A stretch of DNA of 64,000 bases from Buxus sempervirens (Eukaryota; Streptophyta; Magnoliopsida; Buxales; Buxaceae). This document shows, in pieces, positions 47,342 to 58,318 of this stretch. Under the pieces are notes generated by a model, which saw nothing but the letters and a program-made list of their open reading frames with translations, was not told the DNA's origin and searched no databases. The stretch spans positions 23,689,866 to 23,753,865 of the forward strand of contig OX387185.1 in the NCBI GenBank assembly GCA_947561395.2. The letters run 5' to 3'. The position numbers and the translations under genes are program-made. How positions within the stretch are numbered: position 1 is the stretch's first letter; each line of letters starts with the position of its first letter.

Positions 47342-50213
47342 CTGCTCCCCTCCTTTCCTTCCAATAATCACAGTAGCAACATGGGGTCTTGGTACCCCCA
47401 AATTCCATGATTCCATGCTATCACTCAGCAAGCAATTAAAACCAAATAGTCATGCATCCCGAACAATTAAGTTAGGACTGACAAATCTACTGTAAGAAAG
47501 AGAGAACAGCAGCTAACAAAAGAAATTCACATGGGCTTTAACCATGCAATGGTGATGAGAAATGCATGGAGTTTTTGGGGGATTGGGTTACCTTTGTGGT
47601 ACTAATGGGATGTTGTTAGGGATGGTTTGGGGTTCCTAAACCTGCAGGGACAGCAGATGCATGCTAAAGGGTATTGGGGGTCATGCTTGTTAGGCCTGGA
47701 GGTTGCCTACCAGGGGATGAAGGTGCTGCTGCTGTTGCACCCAGCAGCAGCTTGTGTCAGCCACAACAGTGGGCTCGAGGAGTAATGGGATCATGCTCGG
47801 GGTGGTCCGGGGATTCCCAACCTGCTGGGACAGCGGCAAGTAGTGGATGCTTACGGGTGAAGGGAACATGCTCGTGTGCATACCAAGAAAAAAAACAGCA
47901 AGCAAACAAGGACATGATTAGTGCACACAATTAGCAACATGCTTAAAATGGAAAGAAAAGAAAAACAGCAGCTATGCTAATGGTGGGGGTAGCATGCTTT
48001 GGACATAAAAAAACAGTAAATCACAAAGAGGAAGAAGAGCTTGCACTTCCATCTAGAAATAAAAAAATCAATCCTAAGTAAGCAAACAAGAACATGACTG
48101 TGGGTTATGTGTTAGGTTTGAGAAACAAGATAAATAAGAAAAGGACAAAAAAGGGGTACGCTCATGGGGAGGAGGCTGCCTGGTGTTGGAAAATCTGCTG
48201 GGAACAGCAGTATGCACCAAGGTCTACTGCTGTCCCCAACAGCAACCCATATTGATCATGGTGAAGGGGTTGGGGGTGCTGCTACTGCTGCTTCCAGCAG
48301 CAGCTAAGGTGAGCCATGACAATAGTGAGGTGGGTGGCATGGTATCTCTTAGAGAAAATAAAGAAACACAGAGGATAGCAATAGTCCTGTTATCACCAAA
48401 GAAAACAACTCATGCTAAAAGATACTCGTACACCTCAAGCAAGGTCATGGGGACTGACTTCTATGACTGGAAATAGAAGCTAACACGAAAGGAAAGCCTG
48501 GTCAAGGATGTAAAAAAACAGCAAGAGATAAGGGCTCCTATGATCCTAGCATGCATGCCACTACGATACAAGGTAAAATGCTCATGCGAAACAACAACCA
48601 TGTGCACACAAAAAGTATCACAACTGAGATTACATGCCCCACTTGTGACCTCCATCAAGGTTTGAATCTGGGCTCCATGCTCGCAGCACACGGCCTTAGA
48701 GAAGGGGAAGGAAAGGGGAAGGAAATTGGGTGCGAATTCTTCATGTTCGTTCAGGCTCTTGTTGGGTGCAAGAAACTCCACCAGGGGTTGATGTGAGCTT
48801 GTTTTGTCTTCTTTCCACTCTTCTTCGTGTGAGACATGGAAAAAATCAAAATCCAATGTCTTCCTCTATCATCACACGGGATTGAATAAAACAAAGAGTC
48901 GCCACCATTCAATTTAGGTGTGAATGGACACCAAAATATTAAATAAGCACAAAAGGCAATTTTAGGGTAAAAATAACCCTCCTAAAAAAAACAACCAGAG
49001 ATGGGTAAAGGGATTAGGTTATGAACAGGGGAAGGTGTTAGGCACCCCTATTCATCCACACAAGGTGGTTGCCAGGTATTGTTCATGTTTTACAAAGAAG
49101 AAAGGCTTGCTATAAAAATCACAAAAAATCACAAAAATATATGGTTTTTTTCATATGAATAGTCTGATTGATCCAGAACTTTCAAATATGATCATACCAT
49201 TCCTAGGGTTTCATGATCAAAACAAAATTGAGATAAAATCAAATAAAATCAATTTAAAGTAAAAAAATCCAAAAATCTGGCTTCAAGTCAAATTCTAGAA
49301 ATCTAGAAAAATAGGATTTTTATAAAATATTTCAAAATTGAACTTGAATAGTCCAGGACATAGATAAAGTCCAAATTTCACATTAAATCAAGAAATAAAA
49401 ACCAAAAATACCCACGTAGATGAAGAACATCAAAAGGGGAGAATTTAGACTGTAGGATCTTCTCTCAATAATGAAAAACGATTTGAAAACCACATCATGA
49501 AACCCTAGAATTTACTTTCAGGCTTCTGGATTTAGATCTACCATATTGATCATGATAAATCCAAGATCTTAGCCTAATATCACAAAAATCACGAAAACAG
49601 TGCTGTAGGTGCAAATATGTGGAAAATCCAAATTTTATAAAAAAGTGGGGATCTCATGCTATAAACATCATTGATTCATGTAATTCATTCAGATTCATCA
49701 TTAAAAGCATTAAAACATGATCAAGATATTTAAAGCAGCCACATATCACAGATTAGAGCACATGGGGGTCTACCCTACGGATCCACCTGTTCTCTTTTCC
49801 CCTAGCTCTCTCTTCACGTTTTACGGCTAGAGAGAATTCTTGAGGTACTTGGAGATAGGTTTGGTGATACAAACACAATCAAAGGCTTTATTTTAAAAAA
49901 AAGAAGAGAAAAACAGATATGGGGTTCTATTCTAGGGATCCACCTGTTCTCTTTTCCCCTAGCTCTCTCTTCACGTTTTAGGGCTAGAGAGACTCTTAAG
50001 GTACTTAGAGGCAGGTTTAGGAATACAAGATAAAGGATATGGCCTTATTCTACAGCAATAGAGATGATCCTATTACATCTAGAATTGAAGACAGAAAATA
50101 AAAGGGAAAAGGGACTTACCTGGATTGAGCAAGCAAGGCAGCAGGGATTCCTCTTCTTCTCTTGGAGCTTCTTGGACTTCAAATTTTCGTGGCCCTTAGC
50201 TTGAGAATCTCAC

Positions 50214-50227
50214 CTCTATTTATAGGC
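50214..50227 (-). promoter_or_regulatory. Candidate TATA box of the Tat LTR
   Basis: The minus strand reads GCCTATAAATAGAG, about 200 bp downstream of the palindrome array and 400 bp into the LTR. It is the likely promoter for the gag-pol transcript. Confidence 0.7.
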
Positions 50228-50423
50228 AAGCACAGGGGCAAGGCTAGTCCAGAAAGATATATCCTGATCCTCAGGATAGAGTGAAAAACAGAGATAATGC
50301 CCATCTATAGCCAACAAAGGTGGCTTTAGCGAATAAAAGACAATTCGCTCATTTAAAAGGATATTGGACTAAAGATAAAGCTCGGAAATCGAGAGAAGAA
50401 TAAAACTCGCACGAGTCTTTAGT

Positions 50424-50527
50424 GACCGTAAATCATTTACGGTCCAATGGTGCCCGTGTTACCACTACGGGCGCGCCTGACCATAGAGAAATTTCAGGCA
50501 CGACCGACCCGTGAATAACATACGGGC
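50424..50527. repeat. Palindrome array in the Tat LTR, 27-28 bp period
   Basis: Units are 50424-50444 (GACCGTAAA...TTTACGGTC, 9-bp perfect arms), 50452-50472 (GCCCGT...ACGGGC), a decayed unit near 50479, and 50506-50527 (CCCGT...ACGGG). Unit starts are 28 bp apart, then 54 bp (two periods). Confidence 0.8.
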
Positions 50528-50630
50528 AAAGCGTGCCTTGTCAGTTTTTATGCATTTTTGACCTGTTTTAAGCTTTAATTACATGTTTTTATTAGTTTCT
50601 CATTCTGTAGTGCAATTTGGGGTGTCTACA

Positions 50631-50644
50631 GCTGCCCCCTCTTT
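50631..50644 (-). promoter_or_regulatory. Polypurine tract of the Tat-clade element
   Basis: The minus strand reads AAAGAGGGGGCAGC directly before the LTR start TGTAGACACC. Its position fixes the orientation of the element and the right edge of the 3' LTR. Confidence 0.75.
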
Positions 50645-50980
50645 GTTGGTAATTGGAACCAATTACAAGCAGAGAGCAAAAAAAGACCCACCAATTGCAC
50701 TTTCTGAGACTTTTGTCTAATCAATTGCACTTTGCAAGGATTAAATGGATGATTTTGAAAAAAGAATTGATTGTGGAAGATTTGCTAAGAATTCCCTCAA
50801 CTTAAGGGCCAAATCCTCCTCTCTCCTCTCACTGAGCACTCGTGGCTATGAAGTGAGATTTGAGACAAAATTTTTAAACAAAAGTGAGTATGGTGGCAAT
50901 CCTTGCAACTTACAACTAATATAAACATTAATCTCCTGAAAAGTGTGGAGAAAATAATTAAATATGTAATTTTCTGCTTC

Positions 50981-51056
50981 GCCCGTATTTTGATCACGGG
51001 CTAACAGGACCGTATGACATTCACGGGCGACTGAAGCCCGTACTGATTTTATGGAT
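50981..51056. repeat. Palindrome array upstream of gene A, 27-28 bp period
   Basis: Units at 50981-51001 (GCCCGT...ACGGGC), 51008-51028 (GACCGT...ACGGGC) and a partial one from 51036 are 27 and 28 bp apart. Arms and period match the arrays in the LTR and upstream of gene B. Confidence 0.8.
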
Positions 51057-52255
51057 TTTGTTCTCTTCTTAAGACCGCGACTGCGACCTCTTCTTCTCTG
51101 CTCGCATTTGGCCCTAATTCTCTTGCGCCCGTATCTTCTTCTCCGGTCCTCTTCTTCCTCAACAGTGACTCGTCTTCTATTTCCGACGACCACTGTTCAT
51201 CATCTCCAGTGAGACTTCCTATTTCCGGCAACTGTTCCTGTTTTTTTCATTGCCGCGACTGTGATCAAGTTTTGGCATGCTTCACCTTTCCTCAATCGAC
51301 TGTGGACACTCCTTGAAGTTTTGGTAGTGTAAGAACTTCCCATTTGATTGCAGATTTTCCTCTATTTTGACTGAATCCAGTAAGTGGCCGCAATCCCCAA
51401 TTATTTTGCAATTTGAGTCTGCTGATTGTTTCTATACCATGCTCATTGTATTCCATGCTCATTGCTTGCTCTTGATTGATATGAATTCCTCATGAATTAC
51501 TAGTTTATATTCAATCCATGCCCAATTTCTACATCCTCAGTTTATGCTAAATAGTGATAGCATTCACTAGACGAATCTTCTATCTCCAAATGATAGTTTC
51601 ATGCTTGATTATCTGAATTCACTTTTTGCATTTTTCTTGATTTTGATTGATTATTGTGGATGTTATATGTTTCCTCCAGAACTGCTGCGCAAAATCCTTG
51701 CATGTGTGAACTTTTGCTATGCAATTCTATCAACTTGAATGTTGTACAATTTCTATTTTTATGTTCACTGTTTCCAATCATGCTTATCTGCTTCTTAAGT
51801 CTTTGATTTGTATCTTGATAAATTCATGTATTGACCAATGGCTGACTTCCTTTGATTGAGAGACTGGGATTCTTGTCCCTTTTATATCTGATTTTTTCTG
51901 CAAATATGAGAGCTAGGAATCTTTGCCCTTGAGTGGCTCAGTATTAGCGCAAGTAGGCTTGATCTTCTATCTTGAAACCAAAAATACAAAAGATGAAATT
52001 AGAATAAATCTTTAACACACATTTTTTTTTATTTCTTATAAAGAAAACATACAAGAAGCCTGTACCTCTTATATAATTTCTTGGTTAAAGCTAAGATCAA
52101 TAAAATATCTCAAGACAGAAAATAAACTCCTTCAGCATTTTCTTCATTTCTTATTTTTTCTTTTTCTTGCAAATCAATTAAACTTGGTTAAAATGAAAAT
52201 CAAGCAATAAAAATTTTAACAAGGATAATGAACATCTCCCTGATTTGAACCGTAG
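51057..52255 (+). promoter_or_regulatory. Probable leader of gene A with a 5'-UTR intron
   Basis: No long frame is convincing here. A good donor, CA then GTAAGTGG, is at 51380, and an acceptor AG at 52254-52255 touches the gene A start codon. The proposed intron is 876 bp and pyrimidine-rich in places. No clear TATA box follows the palindrome array, so the transcription start is unknown. Confidence 0.45.
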
Positions 52256-55140
52256 ATGGCCCGCCTTAGATCAACTTCCAGGGATCCTGCAGATGAGCCT
52301 TCCTCCTCGCGGGTTAGGCGGGATCATGCGGATGTGGCCTCATCTTCGAGGGCTGAGAGGGATTCAGATTCTGATATCCCAGATCTCCCTTCTGGGGATT
52401 CGCGTGAGGCGACCCCAGAGGTATATTCTAACCTATTTGAATTCAATATTTTCACAAAATATCTCCTCTTGATCCTTTCCTTCTTTCAATTATTTTCTTT
52501 AGCCGACTGTTGAGGCTTCGGGCAGAGACAGGATTCGTAGCAGGCGCCGAGGTAGAGGCAGAGATGTAGGCCATGATGAGGGCCATAGAGGAGGCCGCAG
52601 AGGAGGCCGTGGCAGAGATGAGGCCAGGACCAGGGTTGAGGTCCCTGAGGCGATTGCTGCCTAGATCAGGGATACTGATCTTTTGCATGGCTTGAGGACT
52701 CATCCCTCAGCGTGTATTAGGGCAGATATCCCTCTAGAGTATCCGATGTCCCATTACAGAGGGAGCTGGGCCAGCTTTATTAAGTTTATTGGAGCTTGCA
52801 GTTCGGCCTACCGTCGGGAGTTAGGTTTATATGGCTTTGGCCTATTTATCACCATTCCAGACGTTCGCCTGGATCGGGCCCTTATTGCGGCGCTGCTGGA
52901 GAGATTCTTTCCCGAGACCCTAAGCTTTCATTTTCCGGATATTGAGATCGGGATCAGGCCGTCTGACTTCACGCTCATCACCGGGATTAGGATGATTGGT
53001 GATGTTATTCCTCAGATGGTGATGCCAGAGACTGATGAGATCGCTGCTTACCTTGGATATATTGTGCTGCCTCCTGAGGCATGGGATAGAGGGAGAGCGA
53101 GATTGTTTCTGACATGGTTGAGAGAGACTTTCAGGGTGAGGCAGTTTGGCCAGCTTGCCTCCGGTGATCACGTTTTCCCATATGCCTTTCGATTCCTTTT
53201 TCTGTACATGATGGGATCTTGCTTCTTCCCAGAGGACATGACTTCGGTTAGTCCTTATTTTCTGAGCTTACTGGGGGATCTGCATCGAGCAAGGAGGTAT
53301 GCCTGGGGCCCGCTCATTTTTGGTACTATTTTGGCCGGCCTTCGCCGATCAGTGAGCGGCCTCTCTACTTCCAGAGGAGCTGGAGTTGGGTGCAGATTCT
53401 TCTGGCCCTTCCTGTAGGTGAATCATTTTTTTCTTTTCTCTTTCTTTTTCTTTTCTCTTTTTCTATTCTTCTGACTTTCTTTCTTCTTTCTGCAGTTTTT
53501 TGCTAGGGTTTATATACCCTACTTCCGCCCTACCTCTACGATGTCTGAGGATACATATCCTATGGCGCGTAGATGGTGTCATGTGGAGCACGGCTCTGAA
53601 AAGAGTCGTCCTAGGTCCGCCCGTGCCCACCTGGACAGACTATACCGGTCTGAGGTAATCTACCTTGATTCCTCTTCTTTTTCTTTCTTTTTCTTCCTGA
53701 ATCACATGTCTAATATTCTTTTCTATTTTCCAGCTATTCGTCCCCAGGATGGAAGACATTCATGAGGTGCTGGCCCTGCATGCAGCCAGAGATGATGCTT
53801 TCGTCCCTGACCAGAGACGTCAGAGATATCAGTTTTTCATTGGCCAGTTGGGCAGCATCTGGTACTGCGGTGAGTGCTTTTTCTGTCAGCATGTAGGAGA
53901 GCCGTGGATTCCTGCCATTCCTCCAGATACTACCCCCTCCTTTCTTCCTATGCTTGTAGATCTTGCCTAGTTCCTAGATTGGACTGAGGCAGAGACATTA
54001 TTAGAGGAGGGTGACTATGATGCCTGGTTCAGGCGAGCTTCTGTTGGGTGCCTCATGCCACCCATGCCTATCCGTGGTGGAGTCACGGAGATAGGAGGGG
54101 TAGTGATCAGGGCTCATGATACGATGGTATGCCTTCTCTCTTTGTGATCTTCTATTTCCATTTCATTTGAACTTAGCATTTTTCTGACTTCTTTCTTGTC
54201 TATTTCAGGAGGCTCAGTTGGCAGAGATCCGGTCTCGGTATGCTGTTCTCGAGCGACAGCGTGATGCTGCGATTACTGAGAGGGACGCCCTCTATATCAC
54301 GATCTCAGACCTCCGGGGGCAGCTAGGCAGAGCATAGGGCCAGGAGGGTCCATCTGATGCACAGGACCAGGCGGGTCCATCTCATACTCAGGTTATTTTC
54401 CTTTTTTTATTTCCATTGCTGCTTTTGTATTAGTTTGTCTTGTTCTTACCGAAATTTCTTCTCTTAGTTTCAGGAGGACACAGCCGGCCCTTCTTCACCT
54501 GCTTCACCTGTGCCCATGCATCTTAGGGGTGAGGTATTTTCTGTGGCATGGGTGGAGTTCGTGACTTCTCCCAGTCCGGTAGAGGCACCTGCAGCAGAGC
54601 CTGAGATCGAGGCTGATATTGCACCTGCTGCTGAGGATGTGCCAGAGTCTGCCCCAGTTCCTGAGACTGCTCCTGTGGCCTCTGTGGATATGGAGTCAGC
54701 TGGGGATGCTGTTGTGGTAGAACCCGCCGTGGAGGCCGTGGTGATGGGGGAGGCTACTGTTGATCCTGTGGTAGAGACTGCTGCTCCTGATGTTTTGATA
54801 GACCCTCCATCTATGATCGATGTTCCAGAGGTGCCGACTCCAGCTTCTGAGCCCGCTATTGGTACCGATCCTATGGTTGAGCCTATTCCTGCAGAGCCTG
54901 ATCTTGAGTCTACTAGGGACGTAGATCTCCCGGGGTCTGCCCCTGCTTCTTCAGCTAACTCTAGGTATGTTTCTTTTATGCTCTTGACTTCTATTCTTAT
55001 ATTTGCATGACATCCAATCCATTTTGGGATGCAGGAGGGAGCGTATTTCCGGTCGTGATAAAGTGCCGATAGTCTTCGGGCGTCGACGATCTCGAGGCAG
55101 AGGACGTGGCAGAGGAGATGGATCTGTGGAGGCACAGTAG
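52256..55140 (+). pseudogene. Gene A: multi-exon plant-mobile-domain-like gene opposite to pol, decayed
   Basis: Seven exons join in frame at GT-AG sites: 52256-52420, 52503-53413, 53496-53654, 53734-54126, 54209-54391, 54468-54964 and 55035-55140, for about 804 residues. Order: Arg/Ser/Asp-rich start; RGG-rich stretch; a domain resembling the plant mobile domain (about 52740-53650, with FFPETLSFHF at 52908); a second conserved block (exon 4); a coiled coil (exon 5); an acidic Ala/Pro/Glu-rich region (exon 6); and an RGRGRGRG tail. In-frame TAG codons at 52662, 53968 and 54335 and a frameshift near 53335-53345 (one base lost or two gained) break it. Splice sites still look functional. Opposite-strand ORFs between pol and the 3' LTR are known in Tat-clade elements; the molecular function is unknown. 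The family call rests on motif recognition only. Confidence 0.78.
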
Positions 55141-55369
55141 ATTAGGATTTTTGATGTATATGTATTTTGACAAACTGATGTACACATTCATATATATAAA
55201 AGAAATTTGATTTTTATTCATTTGTGCTCTTTCCTTCTTTCTTTTCAGTTCTTATTACATGATGAATGTTAAAGCAGGGACAGGTGAAGCTTAGGGAAAC
55301 AAGGAAATTAAAAATTCCCATTTTTTGTATTTTTTTGAAGGAACCGTACTTAGTCTACGAGCAAGCTGT

Positions 55370-55471
55370 GCCCGTACTGTTAATACGGGCGCACTCTGCC
55401 CGTGAATTGTACACGGTCATGGGTGCCCGTATTTCCTATACGGGCGCGCTATGCCCGTATTATAAGTACGG
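55370..55471. repeat. Palindrome array upstream of gene B, 27-28 bp period
   Basis: Four units start at 55370, 55398, 55425 and 55453. The first and third are GCCCGTA...TACGGGC with 7-bp perfect arms. The second reads GCCCGTG...CACGG. The array ends about 24 bp before a TATA box. Confidence 0.85.
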
Positions 55472-55494
55472 ATTTTACTGCCTTACTATTTTTT

Positions 55495-55504
55495 CTATAT
55501 AAAC
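55495..55504 (+). promoter_or_regulatory. Candidate TATA box of gene B
   Basis: CTATATAAAC lies 100 bp upstream of the gene B start codon and directly downstream of the palindrome array. This is strong positional evidence that gene B had its own promoter on this strand. Confidence 0.7.
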
Positions 55505-55594
55505 TCATGGGGAACGTCATTATGACACTTTTAATAATTTGAAAACTCCTTGAGCACGTCTTTTCTCGCTTTCCTTGGCTTCTTTGGCGCTTCC

Positions 55595-57352
55595 ATGGCT
55601 TCCCCTGCACCGTTCTCTTCTGTCGTTGAATCTCCTCCTGTAAGACAACATGTTAGATCCAAACCTCCTAATCTCACCAGGTATATCGTGGTAGATTCTT
55701 TCTATGACAGATGGGTTAACTCCATGACTCTTGATGAGGAGATTCGCTGGGATTCCATTCACTTAGGGCATATCCTACACATCCCTAAAATTCCCTTTAA
55801 GTGGGAAATCATTGAAGCTTTGATTGGACATTGGGTTCCTGAACTAAATCTCTTCCGTTTTGATGACAAAGAGATGACTCCTATCATAGAAGAAATTGAG
55901 ACCATCCTTGGCTTAAAATTTTCCAAAAAAGTTGTGAACCCGCCCCTAAAGCCTAGTTACAAAAAGGAGGCCTCTACATTCTTGGGTATAGGGAAGAAAG
56001 ACTTAGGGAATTCTAATACCCTATTGACCTTGTCCAAGACCTTTTTGACTGAAAAACTTCTAAGGAGTTGGGATAACGATGCCAGGTTTAATGCTTTGAC
56101 TTTGGTAGTGGTCAATCAGCTTCTTTTTCCACGGGGTGATGACCAGGTTGACTTGGCTCTCATCTCAGTCATCTGCCAGGTTAGGGAACGTGAGCGGTTG
56201 GCCCCTATGATCTTAGCAGAGATATACCAGGCCCTTACTGACTGCTATTTCAGAAAGAAGAAATGCTTCCTTGCCTGTGCCCCTATCCTACAGGTAAGAA
56301 AATAAATATTATATTTTTTTTTCTTCTTTTTTTTCTTTCTTCTTTTCTTCTTCTTTTTTTTTCTTTTTTTTTCTTTCTTTTTTCTTTTTTTTTTCTCTTT
56401 TTTTTTTCTCTTTCTTTTTTCTTTCTGAAATAAATTGAAATTCTCCCCTTTTCTGCAGCTTTGGTTGCTTGACCACCTGAGCCAAGTTGAAGAGATAACT
56501 CGCCGCTTCTTTCCAAGGTTGAAAGTTCCTGTTCTGATGAGCCACAGGGGTTGTCCTAATATCCAAGGCGGCAAGCAGGGATGGTTCACTTTCTTGGGTA
56601 CTCTCCAGGATGATCAAGTGAGATGGCCTAGAACTTATCAACCCAATCCAGAGACAGTGATCAGCTTCAGAGATAGGAACTTTCTGGTCCTGGCAGGCTT
56701 GAAATCTGCTGTTCTCTATCTTCCCTTGAGGGTTCTTCGGCAGTTTGGAGCGACCCAGGGAATTATGATCCCCACTGGCTATGAGAGCCTTGTAGGGCCG
56801 CTTACATCAGCCACCATGGGGCTAAATGCTCAATTAATGAATGAGTGGTCCTATATTCGCTTTCTGCGGGGTCCTGTCTTTTCTGAGTCCCATGTGAAGG
56901 ACTATCACTTTTGGATCAAAGAGCAGGTGTAGAGTCATGCCCCAGTACCAGAGGATCCTCCTGCAGTTCTTCCTCCTACCTATGAGGACATTCTGGAGTC
57001 TGAAAGGGCAACCCATAAGCGGCTTCAACAAATATGGGTACGAGAAGCACAAGAGCTCAGGATAAAAGTCATTGATCTGGAGAGGAAACTTGAAGAGCAG
57101 AAGTCTGGCCGCATTGCCATGGAGAAGAAACTTGAAGAACAAAGGCAGGCTCGTCGCTTTGAAGTCCGAGTGATGCGGAAGAAATATCAGGATTCCTTGG
57201 CCGACCTTAGGGCGTTGAAGATCAAGCATTTTATTTCAGATGAGATCATCTCCTTTTTGAGTGATCCTGATGCAGAGGGAGCTTCTGGAATCATTTCAAC
57301 TCAAGCAGCTAGGATTAGGGAGCTTGAGGAGCAGTTAGGGAGTAGGGTTTAG
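55595..57352 (+). pseudogene. Gene B: two-exon gene with DUF7745-like domain and coiled coil, one in-frame TAG
   Basis: ATG at 55595 opens MASPAPFSS. Exon 1 is 55595-56293 (233 codons). The 165-bp intron is very pyrimidine-rich, with CAG then GTAAGA at the donor and TTCTGCAG at the acceptor. Exon 2 runs 56459-57352, for about 530 residues in all. The N-terminal two thirds resemble the DUF7745 group of uncharacterised plant proteins, with WEIIEALIGHWVPE followed by IEEIETILGL. The last 110 residues form a Glu/Lys/Arg-rich coiled coil. A single in-frame TAG at 56930 follows GAGCAGGTG; the frame continues cleanly beyond it, so it is a point change or a read-through site. No function is known. 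The same order of PMD-like domain then coiled coil occurs in gene A. The family name is tentative. Confidence 0.78.
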
Positions 57353-58318
57353 ATTCTTTTATCTTTTTTTTTTCTTCTTTTTTTTCATACTTTTATACAA
57401 AAGCAAACTCCATCAGTGGAAAGATAATAGATTTATTTCAAAAATAGGTTTTATATTATTGGCCTCAGAATTCTCAGATGCTTGTAAAAATAGAAGTTTC
57501 ATGAAAAAGTATTTTATTTCTCATCATTGGCCAAAGTATAGTTTTTTTTTGAAAGCTGATCCAAAACACTTAATCACATATAATTAAAGGAATTAAAATC
57601 AGGTTGAATAATAAAAAGGGTAGTCCAAACAATAGGGAGAGACCAAATCTGTCTACCCCGCGACCTTTAGAATCATCCCCTAATGGCTTTACCTTCATGA
57701 TTGACCCTGCTAATCTGCTCAGTTTCCAGTACTTATGCTGATTACATTTGGACCACATGATCAACTCAACCCTTTGATTTTTTTTCTTTTTTTCTCTTTT
57801 TTTTTCTTTTTCTATTTTTTTCTTTTTGCCCTTATTGCCCCTAGTGCCAATTACAGTTTTCACTAGGGTCGGCTTCTGCATTCCGTCATCACCAATCTTA
57901 CTCTGAAAGTTGAATGAATATACTAAAATCACCGATGGCTTAATAATAGGACGAAACAAATGCTAAGCTCGGTTTATGAAAGAAAAGGTATTAAAGGCTC
58001 AAAATTTTCCAAGTGTGAAAATGGGTCACCGGACTTACAGTCATGGTGAATTCAATCCCATTCCCCTTCTTTTGTATTTGGCTTTCATTTGCCCCTATTT
58101 TTTCTTTTCTCTCTCTTTTTTTTCTCATTTTTTTCTTTTTGCCTCTATTGGCTTTGCCCTTATTGGCCTTGCCCCTATTGGCCTTGCCCCAGTATAAGAC
58201 TGTAAGTCCAGTTTAGGTTGAACAAAAAAGACGAACAGGCTCAAATTGGCTTGACTAGGGATGCAAATTTTGGGATATAAGGAAAAATGGCCTCAAATCA
58301 TTTCCTAGTAATATTCAT
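57353..58318. other. Non-coding spacer between gene B and the end of pol
   Basis: This 966-bp stretch separates two convergently read units. It holds long pyrimidine runs (57360-57390, 57775-57830, 58090-58140) and a short direct repeat of GCCCCTATTGGCCTT around 58145-58192. No domain was recognised in any frame. By position it should contain both 3' ends. Confidence 0.55.

Larger units (their letters stand above)
33598..48827 (-). mobile_element. X LTR (sense minus) split by a solo LTR, a Tekay element and the Tat element
   Basis: The 3' end of this LTR is at 33598 (TGTGCGCGCG on the plus strand). It continues as 33598-34347, 37282-37827 and 47347-48827, about 2.8 kb, and is then cut by the Tat element. 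Each resumption is in register with other X copies; for example 37282 continues the GGCCAAACCAT region seen at 28290. It contains a two-unit 39-bp palindrome array at 37574 and 37613 and GGAACAGCAG hairpins near 48201. Its U3 and promoter should lie to the right of the window. Confidence 0.85.
48828..50630 (-). repeat. 3' LTR of the Tat-clade element
   Basis: The sense strand begins TGTAGACACCCC at 50630, directly after a polypurine tract. I place the end at 48828, where the plus strand reads TGTGAGACATGG, giving near-inverted ends TGTAGACA/TGTCTCACA and 1803 bp. The GGTGGCGACTCT motif about 70 bp from the end is shared with X LTRs, which have it 40-90 bp from theirs. The left boundary is less certain than the right. 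Sense-strand features are a palindrome array (50424-50527) and a TATA box at 50214-50227. Confidence 0.7.

Noticed and set aside
54470..55135. Long minus-strand frame of 221 codons opposite gene A exon 6
   Set aside because: It is a shadow of the Ala/Pro/Glu-rich exon. The Ser/Thr/Gly-rich product has no recognisable domain and crosses the gene A exon-intron borders.
55343..55471. Regular 28-bp repeat-spacer pattern resembling a CRISPR array
   Set aside because: The units are palindromes of varied sequence rather than identical direct repeats, the genome is a plant, and no cas gene is present. It is a promoter-proximal palindrome array.
56245..56641. Lys/Glu-rich minus-strand frames
   Set aside because: They are translations of the pyrimidine-rich gene B intron, a low-complexity artefact.
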